Origin: Bradyrhizobium sp. AUGA SZCCT0283
GTDB taxonomy: Bacteria; Pseudomonadota; Alphaproteobacteria; Rhizobiales; Xanthobacteraceae
Length of the DNA stretch: 64,000 nucleotides
Direction: 5' to 3'
Assembly: GCF_018130385.1 (NCBI RefSeq)
Contig: NZ_JAFCLU010000011.1
Span: forward strand, 62,001-126,000
Shown: in pieces, positions 8,340 to 16,891 of the stretch
Layout of the letters: every line of letters begins with the position of its first letter
Numbering within the stretch: the first letter of the stretch is position 1
The notes under the pieces: model-generated
What the model saw: the letters and a program-made list of their open reading frames with translations, nothing else
Told to the model about the DNA's origin: nothing
The model's database searches: none
Program-made: the position numbers and the translations under genes

Positions 8340-10376
8340 GTGCGACTTTTGAAACGTGGCGGCTCGTCCTTCAAGCTTCCAAGCCTGCGGTTCCGCGCCA
8401 AGATCATGCTCGGCTTTGCCGTCGTGTTGGCGATCTCGGCCGCCAGCATGGGGTTTGCCTATCTCGGATTCGAACGTGTTTCCGCCGGCGTGGACTCCTA
8501 CCGGCGCAGCGTGCAGGAGGCCGACCTGTCGCGCAACATCGATCGCGAACTGATCTCCTACCGGTCGCTGGCGCGCTATTTCGTGGTCACCGGAAGGGAA
8601 GAGGACGGCAAGGCGGCGCTGGCGGCCGAAGCTAACCTGAAGGACGCGATCATCGCCTCGATGAAGAGCACCACCAGCCCGGGGCGGCTCGAACAGGTCG
8701 CAAAACTGGAGCGCGAATTCCGCGCCTTTACCAAGATTTTCGCCGATATCCTCAAGGTCAAGGACGAGAGCGCGCGGATCGCGCAAAATCAGCTGATGCG
8801 CAGCGGCCAGTCGCTCTATTACAAGCTCGACGATCTCCCCAGCAACGCCGATGAATCGGAGCTTCAGGCGGTTACCTTCAGCGCGAAAAAAGTGGCCGAT
8901 GAGTTTCAGGCCGTGGTCGGACTGGCCAATACGTTCGTCATCAACTCGGACAAGACGGTCGCATCCAGCGCACTTGCGCGCCTGAAATTTCTCGGCAACT
9001 CGCTAAAGGCGATCCCGGCGAACAATGACAAGCTTCGTCAGGGGGTCGAGGAGATCTCGGTTCTCCTGGAAGAATACCAGAAGTCGCTCGCCAAGCTGGT
9101 CGATAATTCCAAGGAGATCGACGAACTCACCCTGGAAATGACGGAGTCGGCCGCCGCCATCAACAAGGGCTCGGCGGCGATGAAGTCCGACCTGCTGGCC
9201 GATCAGAAGCGGCTCGATGCCGAGTCGGACGCCGCCATCGGCGAAACCGAGCGGCTCATTCTGATGCTGGCGGCCGGCGGCTTCCTGCTCGGCTGTGTCT
9301 GGGCCTTCTTCCTTGGCAAGGGAATTTCCCGGCCGATGACGGCGATGTGCAACGCGATGCGCGAACTCGCCGCCGGCAATTTCGAAGTCGTGCTGCCCGG
9401 CCTCGGCCGCAAGGACGAGCTCGGCGAGATGGCGAGCGCGGTCGAGGAGTTCAAGGTGCAGGCCATCGCCCGCGCCGAGCGCGACGCCGCCACCCAGGAA
9501 GCGCAGAACAAGGCGGCGAGCGCCGCGCGCCGCGCCGAACTCATTCGCTTCGCCGACGAATTCGAGGCCGCGGTCGGCGCGATTGTCGCCAACGTGTCCT
9601 CGTCAGCCGTGCAGCTCGAAACGGCGGCGGGCACACTCACACGGACCGCGGAGACCACGCAAAGCCTGTCCAGCCAGGTCGCCGGCGCCTCGGAAGAAGC
9701 CTCCACCAACATGCAGTCGGTGGCGTCCGCGACCGAGGAATTGTCGGCCTCCGTCGACGAGATCGGGCGGCGCGTCAAGGAAAGTAGCCAGATCGCGGAA
9801 GCAGCCGTCCGCCAGGCCGAACAGACCGACGGGCGGATCGGCAAGCTGTCGCGCGCCGCGCAGGAGATCGGCGACGTCGTCAAGCTGATCACGGCGATTG
9901 CCGAGCAGACCAATTTGCTGGCGCTGAACGCCACCATCGAGGCGGCGCGCGCAGGCGATGCCGGCCGCGGCTTTGCCGTGGTGGCGTCTGAAGTCAAATC
10001 GCTCGCCAGCCAGACCGCGAAAGCGACCGACGAGATTTCCAATCACATCTCGGGCATGCAGGGCGCGACGCAGGAATCGGTCGCCGCGATCAAGGAGATC
10101 GGCGGCACCATCGGCAAGATCTCCGACATTGCCTCGACGATCGCGAGCGCCGTCGAGCAGCAAAGCTCCGCGACGCAGGAAATCGCGCGCAGCGTCCAGA
10201 ACGTCGCGCAAGGCACGCAGGAGGCCGCCGCCAACGTCATGCAGGTCAACCGAGGCGCGACCGAAACCGGCTCGGCCTCCGAGGAAGTGCTGAATTCGGC
10301 GCGCACGCTGTCCACCGAAAGCACGCGGCTGCGCGAAGAGCTCGACCGCTTCATGGCGAATATCAGGGCGGCGTGA
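8340..10376 (+). CDS. Methyl-accepting chemotaxis protein
   Basis: 678-residue transmembrane chemoreceptor. From the chosen GTG at 8340 (a GGGG run lies just upstream) it has a first membrane helix at about residues 19-41 and a long, almost all-helical periplasmic part of roughly 260 residues, suggesting an HBM-like helical bimodular sensor. A second helix follows at about 305-327 (LILMLAAGGFLLGCVWAFFLG), then a HAMP domain and the MCP signalling hairpin with its conserved tip EQTNLLALNATIEAARAGDAGRGFAVVASEVK (about 520-555). It should pass ligand binding to CheA/CheW. No che genes are nearby, so it is an orphan receptor. The ligand is unknown. The frame is open back to 8226, but the repeat and lack of a ribosome site argue against a longer start. 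Confidence 0.93.
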   Translation: MRLLKRGGSSFKLPSLRFRAKIMLGFAVVLAISAASMGFAYLGFERVSAGVDSYRRSVQEADLSRNIDRELISYRSLARYFVVTGREEDGKAALAAEANLKDAIIASMKSTTSPGRLEQVAKLEREFRAFTKIFADILKVKDESARIAQNQLMRSGQSLYYKLDDLPSNADESELQAVTFSAKKVADEFQAVVGLANTFVINSDKTVASSALARLKFLGNSLKAIPANNDKLRQGVEEISVLLEEYQKSLAKLVDNSKEIDELTLEMTESAAAINKGSAAMKSDLLADQKRLDAESDAAIGETERLILMLAAGGFLLGCVWAFFLGKGISRPMTAMCNAMRELAAGNFEVVLPGLGRKDELGEMASAVEEFKVQAIARAERDAATQEAQNKAASAARRAELIRFADEFEAAVGAIVANVSSSAVQLETAAGTLTRTAETTQSLSSQVAGASEEASTNMQSVASATEELSASVDEIGRRVKESSQIAEAAVRQAEQTDGRIGKLSRAAQEIGDVVKLITAIAEQTNLLALNATIEAARAGDAGRGFAVVASEVKSLASQTAKATDEISNHISGMQGATQESVAAIKEIGGTIGKISDIASTIASAVEQQSSATQEIARSVQNVAQGTQEAAANVMQVNRGATETGSASEEVLNSARTLSTESTRLREELDRFMANIRAA

Positions 10377-10390
10377 GGGTATCCATCGCT

Positions 10391-10475
10391 GTCGCCCCTG
10401 CGAACGTTCGCAGGGACGACCGTGGGGAAAGGCGAGAGCCTGTTAACCTGTCGCTCCTGCGTTCGCAGGGACGAC
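10391..10475. repeat. Dispersed palindromic element (CCTGCGAACGCAGGGACGAC type), copy 1
   Basis: Two short units, CCTGCGAACGTTCGCAGGGACGAC and CTCCTGCGTTCGCAGGGACGAC, each self-complementary. It lies between the chemoreceptor and DUF3175 genes, which converge on it. A better-formed copy is at 50417-50534. Confidence 0.65.
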
Positions 10476-10482
10476 ATCGAAA

Positions 10483-10848
10483 CTACTCTCTCCCGAACTG
10501 ATGCTTCAGCTCGACCTTTGCGCGCTCCAGCCGCGCACGCTGGGTCTTCGGCAAGGTCTTGCCGGCGCGGTTGATATAGAAGGTCAGCATCGACAGCGCC
10601 GAGCGATAGGCGCCGGCCTTGCGGCGCGTACTGCGTTCAGCGGATCGTTTGAGCGAGGCGGCGATCTTCTTCGCGCTGGTCAGCTTGAAGACACCGCTCT
10701 TCAGATCGAGCGCATCGCTTTCCCGGGTGACGCATTGCGACCATCGCTTCGGCGACGATTTCTCCGCGGCGGTCTTGCGTCTACCTTTTCGAGCCGAGGT
10801 CTTGTGCGGGCGTGCAATCCTGCGGCGTTCCGCCATCGTGGGCTCCAT
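10483..10848 (-). CDS. DUF3175 domain protein, likely stress-induced
   Basis: 121-residue basic protein of the DUF3175 family, function unknown. The N-terminal third is Lys/Arg-rich (ARKGRRKTAAEKSSPKRWSQ), followed by the conserved core ESDALDLKSGVFKLTSAKKIAASLKRSAE and LSMLTFYINRAGK. The ATG at 10848 has a strong GGAGGAG site. A second in-frame ATG at 10836 has its own GGAG and fits better with the mapped-by-eye EcfG-type promoter just upstream, which would give a very short leader for the first ATG. The base-rich composition suggests nucleic-acid binding, but that is inference. It sits next to an IS5 fragment and may be in a recently rearranged spot. Confidence 0.82.
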   Translation of the reverse strand: MEPTMAERRRIARPHKTSARKGRRKTAAEKSSPKRWSQCVTRESDALDLKSGVFKLTSAKKIAASLKRSAERSTRRKAGAYRSALSMLTFYINRAGKTLPKTQRARLERAKVELKHQFGRE

Positions 10849-10864
10849 TTTCTCCTCCGCAGAG

Positions 10865-10889
10865 AACGACCGCCGAATTGTTCGGTTCC
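10865..10889 (-). promoter_or_regulatory. EcfG-type general stress promoter for the DUF3175 gene
   Basis: On the minus strand the sequence is GGAAC (10889-10885), 17 bases, then GTT (10867-10865), an exact match to the alphaproteobacterial EcfG consensus GGAAC-N16/17-GTT. The predicted start of transcription is about 10857, leaving a leader of around 10 to 20 bases. Confidence 0.65.
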
Positions 10890-10954
10890 GCAATTCCGTA
10901 ATCCTCCGCCGCCTCTGCGGAAGCAGGGGACCACAGCCACCCGCTGAGTATTGT

Positions 10955-11167
10955 TTGCGGGGCAACTGCCAGCGTGCTCTTCCCCGCGGTGGCGGCAAGT
11001 GGTGTGGGGACCGAACGCATCCGGCAGAGATCGCGCCAGGGTGTTCCAGATCGCAGGACCCGGAAGATGCTGTTGAGGACACGACGGTCGTTCACCCGAG
11101 GAGCCCTACGCGGCATATTGGGCAGCATCGGCTTGATCGCGGCCCCATTCACGGTCGGCGAGTTCAT
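10955..11167 (-). pseudogene. IS5-family transposase N-terminal fragment, frameshifted
   Basis: The translation PMLPNMPRRAPRVNDRRVLNSIFRVLRSGTPWRDL matches the N-terminal DUF4096-like domain of IS5-family transposases. After WRDL the match moves to the next frame (SLPDAFGPHTTC, corresponding to the usual LPERYGPYTTCYNR), so there is a frameshift, and homology then fades before the DDE catalytic domain. No DDE residues and no clear terminal repeat remain. The fragment points toward the DUF3175 promoter and ends about 65 bases before it. It is a dead insertion-sequence relic, not an active element. Confidence 0.8.
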
Positions 11168-11179
11168 AGCGCATGATTC

Positions 11180-11350
11180 GGGACTTCTCTGTTGGGAGTT
11201 TGACTCACGGGCGTCCGGTCAAGCATAGCTCTCGCCCGGCACCCGGCACCCGCTGCTTTCGGGGCAAAGCGGACATCGAATGGCAGGCAAAATCCGCAGA
11301 CTCGGTTGAAAGCGCCCGAACCGGACATTCTGGCGTCGCAGTGATCGGCA
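11180..11350. repeat. Possible dispersed repeat remnant (GGGGCAAAGCGGACATCGA)
   Basis: This stretch between the IS5 fragment and the patatin gene has the recurrent GCTTTCGGGGCAAAGCGGACAT motif that I have often met as spurious short ORFs in Bradyrhizobiaceae intergenic DNA. No gene is convincing here. A related GTCCGCT-rich stretch lies at 14025-14170. Confidence 0.35.
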
Positions 11351-11475
11351 GGCTCTACCCGTGTTGAGGGCATGCGCGGCGCCTGCCCACCGTCCCAGAA
11401 CACGGTGCTCCCGCGGTCCATTTCACAATCTACGCACGATATTGCTATTCTGATGCGTCGTTAAATCTTTTCACG

Positions 11476-13971
11476 ATGGGGGCAGTCTTGCGCGAAAAGG
11501 AACTCCGCATAGCGCTCGTTTGCTTCGGCGGCGCCTCGCTTGCCATCTATATGCATGGGATCACCAAGGAGATTCTGAAGCTCGCCAGGGCGTCCAGCGC
11601 CCTTCATACCATCACCGTCCGGGCAAAACGCTCGACCTCAGCATTCTTCGATGTCCGCGACCGCTCCGATCCCGAATTTGACACCGAAGCGATCTATTTC
11701 GATCTCCTGCGCGATATCGGTCGAACGGTCGATCTGCGCGTCATCGTTGACATCGTAGCGGGAGCCTCTGCAGGCGGAATCAACGGCATCATGCTGGCAC
11801 GGGCGTTGAGTCATGATCTGCCCATGGGTCGGCTGCGCGATCTCTGGCTTGAGAATGCCGATGTCGCCGAACTATTGGCATCGGAAGCGAAGGCGCACAT
11901 ATCGAGCAAGTGGATTCTTCGGCCGCTGTTCTGGGCAGCGGGCCTGACAGGCACGGGACTGATCAGCGATCCGGAGGTGCGTACCAAACTGTCATTGTTC
12001 ATGCGGTCGCGCTGGTTTGAACCACCATTCGATGGCCTGAAGATGACCGCTCTGATGTACGATGCGGTGGCTGCCATGGGAGCGCCACGGGAGGAGGTGT
12101 CTTCTCTGCTTCCTTCAGGCCAAGGTCTCGATTTGTTCGTGACCCTGACTGATTTCAATGGTTACCAGCGAACCATGCAGATTGACAATCCGCCGATCAT
12201 TCATGAGCGCGAACACCGTCACCAGCTTCATTTCAAATACCGGAGACGTCCCGGCGGAGCCATTGAGAGCGATTTTGAAATGGCAGATGCGCCTGCGCTG
12301 GCTTTCGCCGCGCGTGCCACGTCATCAATTCCGGGAGCGTTTCCACCAGCGCGCATACTGGAGGTCGATCAGCTCCTCAGGGATCGCTCCATTGCTTGGC
12401 CGCGCCGCGCGGAGTTCATTGCGCGGAATTTCGACAACTACGCCCAAATGAACGTCGACGCAGCTTCGGTTCCGTTTATCGATGGCAGCGTTTTGAGCAG
12501 TCATCCCTTTCGCGAGGCCGTTGGCGCCATTCGAGGCCGCGCCGCGTATCGTGAAGTAGATCGACGGGTGGTCTATGTTGATCCCAACCCCACACCCGCG
12601 GGCTTAGCCACGCATCATGGTCTGCCGGGATTCTTTCCGACGCTGAAAGGTGCGCTGTCCGAGATTCCATTGTCCCAACCCGTGACCGACGAGCTCAGTT
12701 GGATAGCCCATTTCAACGAACAGGTGCGCCGGCTCAGAGCGATCGTCGACAGCGCGCGGCCGAATATCCGTCGGCTTGTCGCAGAGGTCATGACCACCGA
12801 CTGCGAAGAGCCGAGCAGCGGGGATCAAATTCGCAGCTGGCGCGAGCAGGCAAATATCAAGGCCGCCCGCGACGCCGGTTTCGCATACGATGCCTATGTG
12901 CGTCTGAAACTTGCCTCTGTGCGCGACTTTGTCAGTCGACTGATCATGGAGATCCGCGGCGTTCGTCCCGAATCTCCGTTCGCGCGGTCAATTGCGGAGA
13001 TCATAGACGCCTGGGCAGTCCAGGCCGGAGTGACCTACGAGCCCGCAGATGGCCGATCCTTGCAGGCGGAAACTGTTGCAGGCCCGGACACCCCCAAGTG
13101 GATAACATTTTTGCTTGCGTTTGACGTCGGTTATCGAAGGCGCAGGCTTCGTTTCCTGATCGAAGGTCAAAATCGCCTTTTGCAGATGCTTGGTTCAGGA
13201 GAGTTCGAGGGTCTGGATGCGGCCAGCGTCGAGCGGTTGAAACGCAGGTTCTACGAATGCGCAGACGCGCTGGAGCAAAGCGAGACTGCTACCTCCGTCA
13301 ACCCAACGACCTGCAATCTGGTCGAGGACATCTTTCGGGCAGGGCCGTCTCCGACTGAAGTAAGACAGATAGGCAAGTATGCGCAGTCTTTTGCCGCGCG
13401 ACACAAGGACAAGATCGATATGCTCATCGAACGCCTCGGGTCGGATATAGATCTCAAAGCCAGCACGTCGGACATTGACGTTCTTCTTGCCGAAACCGAG
13501 CGATGGCCTCCCCTTGCGAGGCAAGAGGTGCTTGTGAATCATCTCGGGTTTCCGTTCTGGGACGTTGTGACGTTTCCAGTGATGCCGTGGCGGGAGGCAG
13601 GGGAATTCAATGAGGTCCGAGTTGACCGGATCAGTGCGCAAGATGCCGTCGGTATCAACAGGCTGGGGACGTTTCAGCTAAAGGGCACTGCATTCGGTCA
13701 ATCTGCCGCGTTTTTGTCGCGCGCTTACCGCGAGAACGACTACCTGCTGGGTCGCTTGCACGCCATTGATCGTCTGATCGATATCGTTTCTGAGGCGGCC
13801 GGCTCTGAATCCCAGTCTCCAGCCGCCGTAGCGGCAATAAAAAAACGAGGATTTCTCCGGATTTTGGATGTGGAGGAGCGCCATCTACCCGCGTGCGAGA
13901 AATTGATCGCGGAGCTACGGGCCGCGCTTGCCGCAGATGAGCAGCTTGAAATATTCAAAGCTGCGAGATGA
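11476..13971 (+). CDS. Large patatin-like phospholipase (DUF3376-type)
   Basis: 831-residue patatin-family lipid acyl hydrolase. The oxyanion-hole strand CFGGASLAIYMHG is at residues 16-28, the nucleophile elbow GASAG has Ser98, and the dyad aspartate is Asp336 in FIDGSVL, so the catalytic machinery looks complete. The long C-terminal half, about 490 residues, is the extension seen in the 'patatin-like protein' group with DUF3376. There is no signal peptide or obvious membrane helix, so a cytosolic or membrane-surface enzyme is expected. The ATG at 11476 lacks a good ribosome site; a TTG at 11488 preceded by GGGGGCAG is an alternative. Base composition is visibly less GC-rich than neighbours, and the gene follows an IS relic, suggesting acquisition. 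It could be a housekeeping lipase or an effector-type lipase. No defence partner gene is adjacent. Confidence 0.85.
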   Translation: MGAVLREKELRIALVCFGGASLAIYMHGITKEILKLARASSALHTITVRAKRSTSAFFDVRDRSDPEFDTEAIYFDLLRDIGRTVDLRVIVDIVAGASAGGINGIMLARALSHDLPMGRLRDLWLENADVAELLASEAKAHISSKWILRPLFWAAGLTGTGLISDPEVRTKLSLFMRSRWFEPPFDGLKMTALMYDAVAAMGAPREEVSSLLPSGQGLDLFVTLTDFNGYQRTMQIDNPPIIHEREHRHQLHFKYRRRPGGAIESDFEMADAPALAFAARATSSIPGAFPPARILEVDQLLRDRSIAWPRRAEFIARNFDNYAQMNVDAASVPFIDGSVLSSHPFREAVGAIRGRAAYREVDRRVVYVDPNPTPAGLATHHGLPGFFPTLKGALSEIPLSQPVTDELSWIAHFNEQVRRLRAIVDSARPNIRRLVAEVMTTDCEEPSSGDQIRSWREQANIKAARDAGFAYDAYVRLKLASVRDFVSRLIMEIRGVRPESPFARSIAEIIDAWAVQAGVTYEPADGRSLQAETVAGPDTPKWITFLLAFDVGYRRRRLRFLIEGQNRLLQMLGSGEFEGLDAASVERLKRRFYECADALEQSETATSVNPTTCNLVEDIFRAGPSPTEVRQIGKYAQSFAARHKDKIDMLIERLGSDIDLKASTSDIDVLLAETERWPPLARQEVLVNHLGFPFWDVVTFPVMPWREAGEFNEVRVDRISAQDAVGINRLGTFQLKGTAFGQSAAFLSRAYRENDYLLGRLHAIDRLIDIVSEAAGSESQSPAAVAAIKKRGFLRILDVEERHLPACEKLIAELRAALAADEQLEIFKAAR

Positions 13972-14302
13972 TTGATGCCCGGATATGGAGAACGTGCGCC
14001 GGTCGGAAACCTATCCGGCCAGCAACTGGGCCAAGATCAGTGAAGGTCCGCTGCTGAGGGGAGGGATCAATGGGCCTACCTCAGATACGACCCAAGGTCC
14101 GCTCAGGACCACTTTTCGGACCAGAGCGAACAGGCTCGTGATGTCCGCTCGCGGGGTGTGAAGCGGACCTCATAGGAAAGCGGGACGAGTCTGAAAATAA
14201 CCCCGACGCGGACGTCATCTGCGAGTCTGTGCCTGCTTGATCCATGTCAAGATGTTCGAATGAAGTTCGACCGATCTTGGCATCAACGCGGAGGCAGACG
14301 TT
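13972..14302. other. Intergenic stretch without a supported gene
   Basis: 331 bases between the patatin gene and a small membrane protein. Direct-repeat fragments AAGGTCCGCT occur twice and a GTCCGCT/AGCGGAC inverted pair is seen near 14140-14170. I find no coding sequence, RNA gene or clear terminator. Confidence 0.5.
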
Positions 14303-14644
14303 ATGGACAATCCCGCGCAGCCGCAGGAATCGCTCATCAATAGCAGTGAACGATCCCGGCAGATTGACTCTGCAGCTTGGGCCGTCTTCTTCATCTGGGT
14401 CGGCGTGACCATGCTGGCCCATGTACCATGGGGCTGGTTCCTCGTCGGCGTCGGCGCTCTTATCTTGGGCGCACAGATATGCCGGTGGCAAATGGCCCTG
14501 AAGGTCGACGGCTTCGGCGTCGCGTGCGGCGTGATCTTCCTTGCAGGCGCGGCTTGGGAACTGCTGGCGCTACAGTGGCCGCTTGCCCCGGTACTACTGA
14601 TCTTGCTGGGCGGTTATCTGCTTTGGAAGGCAGTTTCGCGTTAG
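14303..14644 (+). CDS. Small integral membrane protein, unknown function
   Basis: 113-residue protein with a 24-residue polar N-terminus followed by three or four hydrophobic helices (AAWAVFFIWVGVTMLAHV, WGWFLVGVGALILGAQI, GVACGVIFLAGAAWELLAL, LAPVLLILLGGYLLWKAV). The layout resembles small LiaF/DUF5668-type membrane proteins, but I cannot assign a family firmly. The ATG at 14303 is preceded by GGAGGC at good spacing, which supports real translation. It stands alone between the patatin gene and a repeat region, and gives no hint of partner genes. Confidence 0.75.
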   Translation: MDNPAQPQESLINSSERSRQIDSAAWAVFFIWVGVTMLAHVPWGWFLVGVGALILGAQICRWQMALKVDGFGVACGVIFLAGAAWELLALQWPLAPVLLILLGGYLLWKAVSR

Positions 14645-14895
14645 CGCCGGTGCTGATTTTCTCTGGCCGTGAGAATAACTCCGCCCGTCCCACGGCGGAT
14701 GAGGGGCGCTCGCGATCGTCACGAACGCGCGGTGAGATGCGATGGACGCGAGAGCTGCGACTGACGTGTGTGGCTTGAGCGTACGGCGAAGTCGTGTGGT
14801 TCTGACGCCGCGGTGCTGGCGTCAAGTTGCGCAAGGTTCATTTTCCTGCGTAGCGACGGTGGCAAAAGAGCCGTTCACCGGGGAGAGCACGAAGT

Positions 14896-15204
14896 AAGCC
14901 GTAAAGCCATTGCGCAGGGAAGGCCGGAGTGTTTCCGCCGAACCTGTATGCTCGTGTGATGCCTTTTGCCATGTGCATTGGCACGCGAGACCGCGGGTGC
15001 GGCGCGCACCCGGTCTTCCCTGCGCCCTCTGACAAAGAGGGCGGGAAGTTATCCAGCAAACCTCGGGCGAATGAAGCCGCGAGATCGCGAAGGTATGTCG
15101 ATCGTAGGATGGGTAGGGCGAAGCGAAACCCATCATCTTCTGCATCTTCTGCGCCGGCATTGATGGGCATCGCTTCGCTCCACCCGTCCTGCGAAATCTG
15201 TCCA
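14896..15204. repeat. Composite dispersed element with terminal hairpin
   Basis: This part of the 738-base gap before the MFS gene contains AGGGAAGGCCGGAGTGTTT, GGTCTTCCCTGCGCCCTCTG and then a long hairpin (about 15110-15204) whose arms are GATGGGTAGGGCGAAGCGAAACCCATC and GATGGGCATCGCTTCGCTCCACCC. Both blocks are of types I know as repeated intergenic elements of Bradyrhizobium. No gene is supported between 14645 and 15260. Confidence 0.65.
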
Positions 15205-15265
15205 GCATCGTACGCATGCATGCGGTATGACAGCAGCTATGCAATTTCGCCACCCTAAGGCCCGC

Positions 15266-15290
15266 GGAACCCCAGTCCCGGCAGGGTGTT
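15266..15290 (+). promoter_or_regulatory. EcfG-type stress promoter upstream of MFS-otsB
   Basis: GGAAC at 15266-15270, 17 bases, GTT at 15288-15290. It exactly matches the EcfG consensus. Transcription would start near 15298, about 85 bases before the MFS start codon. The same promoter type precedes otsA, which strengthens the call. Confidence 0.7.
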
Positions 15291-15333
15291 ATCTTGGTGG
15301 CGGGCATCATGTTTGCCGCAATTTGACGTGAAA

Positions 15334-15368
15334 ACCCTGGGGCTGGGGCGTTCCGGGGTGTTTTTTTA
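15334..15368 (+). terminator. Terminator-like hairpin in the MFS leader
   Basis: Seven-pair stem ACCCTGG (15334-15340) with CCGGGGT (15353-15359; one T-G pair), a 12-base loop, then a run of seven T (15361-15367). It looks like an intrinsic terminator but lies between the EcfG-type promoter and the MFS start codon 15 bases further on. It may attenuate that transcript, or stop read-through from upstream. Confidence 0.5.
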
Positions 15369-15382
15369 TTTGGTCCAATCCG

Positions 15383-16885
15383 ATGGGTGCGACAGCAATA
15401 CGGCACGGTGTGGCAGTGGGTGAGAGTGCATCCGTTTCCGCAGCGGCCAGGCAGGACAATGACGGGGTCATCGAGACCAGCATCCCTGCGCGGCTCGATT
15501 GCCTGCGCTGGGGCGGCTTTCATACCCGTGTCGTGGCTGCGCTTGGCATCACCTGGATTCTGGACGGACTTGAGGTCACGCTTGCGGGCGCTCTGTCGGG
15601 CGCGCTGAAGGAAAGCCCGACGTTGCAATTTTCGAATTTCGATGTTGGGCTGTCCAACAGCGCCTATCTCGCGGGCGCCGTGCTGGGTGCGCTTGGTTTC
15701 GGCTGGCTGACGGACCGGATCGGGCGCAAGAAACTGTTCTTCATCACGCTCGCGCTTTATCTCACCGCGACCGCAGCCACCGCGCTGTCATGGAGCGTGG
15801 CGAGCTACGCGCTGTTTCGCTTCCTGACCGGGGCGGGGATCGGCGGCGAATATACCGCGATCAATTCGACGATCCAGGAACTGGTGCCGGCGCGCTATCG
15901 CGGCTGGACTGATCTCGTGATCAACGGCAGCTTCTGGATCGGGGCTGCGATCGGCGCGGTCGCCGCCATCGTGCTGCTCGATCCCAAGGTACTGGCGCCG
16001 GATCTCGGCTGGCGGCTGGCCTATTTCATCGGCGCCGGTCTCGGCCTGATCGTGTTCGTGATGCGGATGTGGATTCCGGAAAGCCCGCGCTGGCTGATGA
16101 TCCATGGCCGTCCCGAGGAGGCGCATGCGATCGTCGACGACATCGAGAGGTCGTCGACGCGACATCCGGATCATCTGGCCGATGAGGTATTCCCGAAGAT
16201 CAGGCTGAGGATGCGCAGCCATACGCCGCTGGGAGAAGTGGCGCATACATTGTTCACGACCTATCGGCAGCGTTCGGTGGTCGGATTGGTGCTGATGGGC
16301 GCGCAGGCGTTCTTCTACAACGCCATCTTCTTCACCTTCGCGCTGATACTGACCGATTTCTTCGGCATCCCGGCCAACCACATCGGTTGGTATATCCTGC
16401 CCTTTGCGGCGGGCAATTTCCTGGGACCCCTGCTGCTCGGCCGCCTGTTCGACACGCTGGGGCGGCGCATGATGATCACGGTGACCTATGGCGTCTCGGG
16501 CATTTTGCTCGCGCTGTCGGGCTATCTGTTCTCAATCGGCGTTCTGACCGCGCAGACCCAGACCATCGCCTGGATGGTGATCTTCTTCTTTGCCTCGCCG
16601 GCGGCGAGCGCGGCCTATCTCACCGTCAGCGAGACGTTTCCGCTCGAGGTGCGCGCGCTCGCGATTGCGCTGTTCTATGCGATCGGCACGGGCATTGGCG
16701 GCGTGGCAGGACCGGCGCTGTTCGGCGCGCTGGTCGATACCGGATCGCGTAACAGTGTCTTCGCCGGCTACCTGTTCGGGTCGGCATTGATGATCGTGGC
16801 CGCCGCCGTCGCGTGGCGGTATGCCATCGCGGCCGAGCGCAAGTCGCTCGAATCTGTCGCACGGCCGCTCGCATTTGTGGAGTAG
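15383..16885 (+). CDS. MFS transporter, sugar-porter-like
   Basis: 500-residue major facilitator with about 12 membrane helices. Signature loops are present: WLTDRIGRKKLFF between helices 2 and 3, RFLTGAGIGGEYTAINSTIQELVPARYRG in the N-half, PESPRWLM before the central loop, and LLGRLFDTLGRRMM in the C-half. These are characteristic of the sugar/metabolite porter branch. A 36-residue soluble N-terminus precedes the homologous region and the ATG at 15383 lacks a good ribosome site, so a downstream GTG (15410 or 15416) is possible. It is followed after six bases by otsB, so the two are cotranscribed. Substrate could be trehalose, another compatible solute or an unrelated metabolite. Expression is probably stress-induced through the promoter at 15266. 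Confidence 0.9.
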   Translation: MGATAIRHGVAVGESASVSAAARQDNDGVIETSIPARLDCLRWGGFHTRVVAALGITWILDGLEVTLAGALSGALKESPTLQFSNFDVGLSNSAYLAGAVLGALGFGWLTDRIGRKKLFFITLALYLTATAATALSWSVASYALFRFLTGAGIGGEYTAINSTIQELVPARYRGWTDLVINGSFWIGAAIGAVAAIVLLDPKVLAPDLGWRLAYFIGAGLGLIVFVMRMWIPESPRWLMIHGRPEEAHAIVDDIERSSTRHPDHLADEVFPKIRLRMRSHTPLGEVAHTLFTTYRQRSVVGLVLMGAQAFFYNAIFFTFALILTDFFGIPANHIGWYILPFAAGNFLGPLLLGRLFDTLGRRMMITVTYGVSGILLALSGYLFSIGVLTAQTQTIAWMVIFFFASPAASAAYLTVSETFPLEVRALAIALFYAIGTGIGGVAGPALFGALVDTGSRNSVFAGYLFGSALMIVAAAVAWRYAIAAERKSLESVARPLAFVE

Positions 16886-16891
16886 GATGAG

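Noticed and set aside
11476..13971. The patatin-like gene as part of a CBASS or similar defence operon
   Set aside because: No cyclase, ubiquitin-like or sensor gene is adjacent in either direction, only an IS relic and a small membrane protein. I keep it as a stand-alone candidate.
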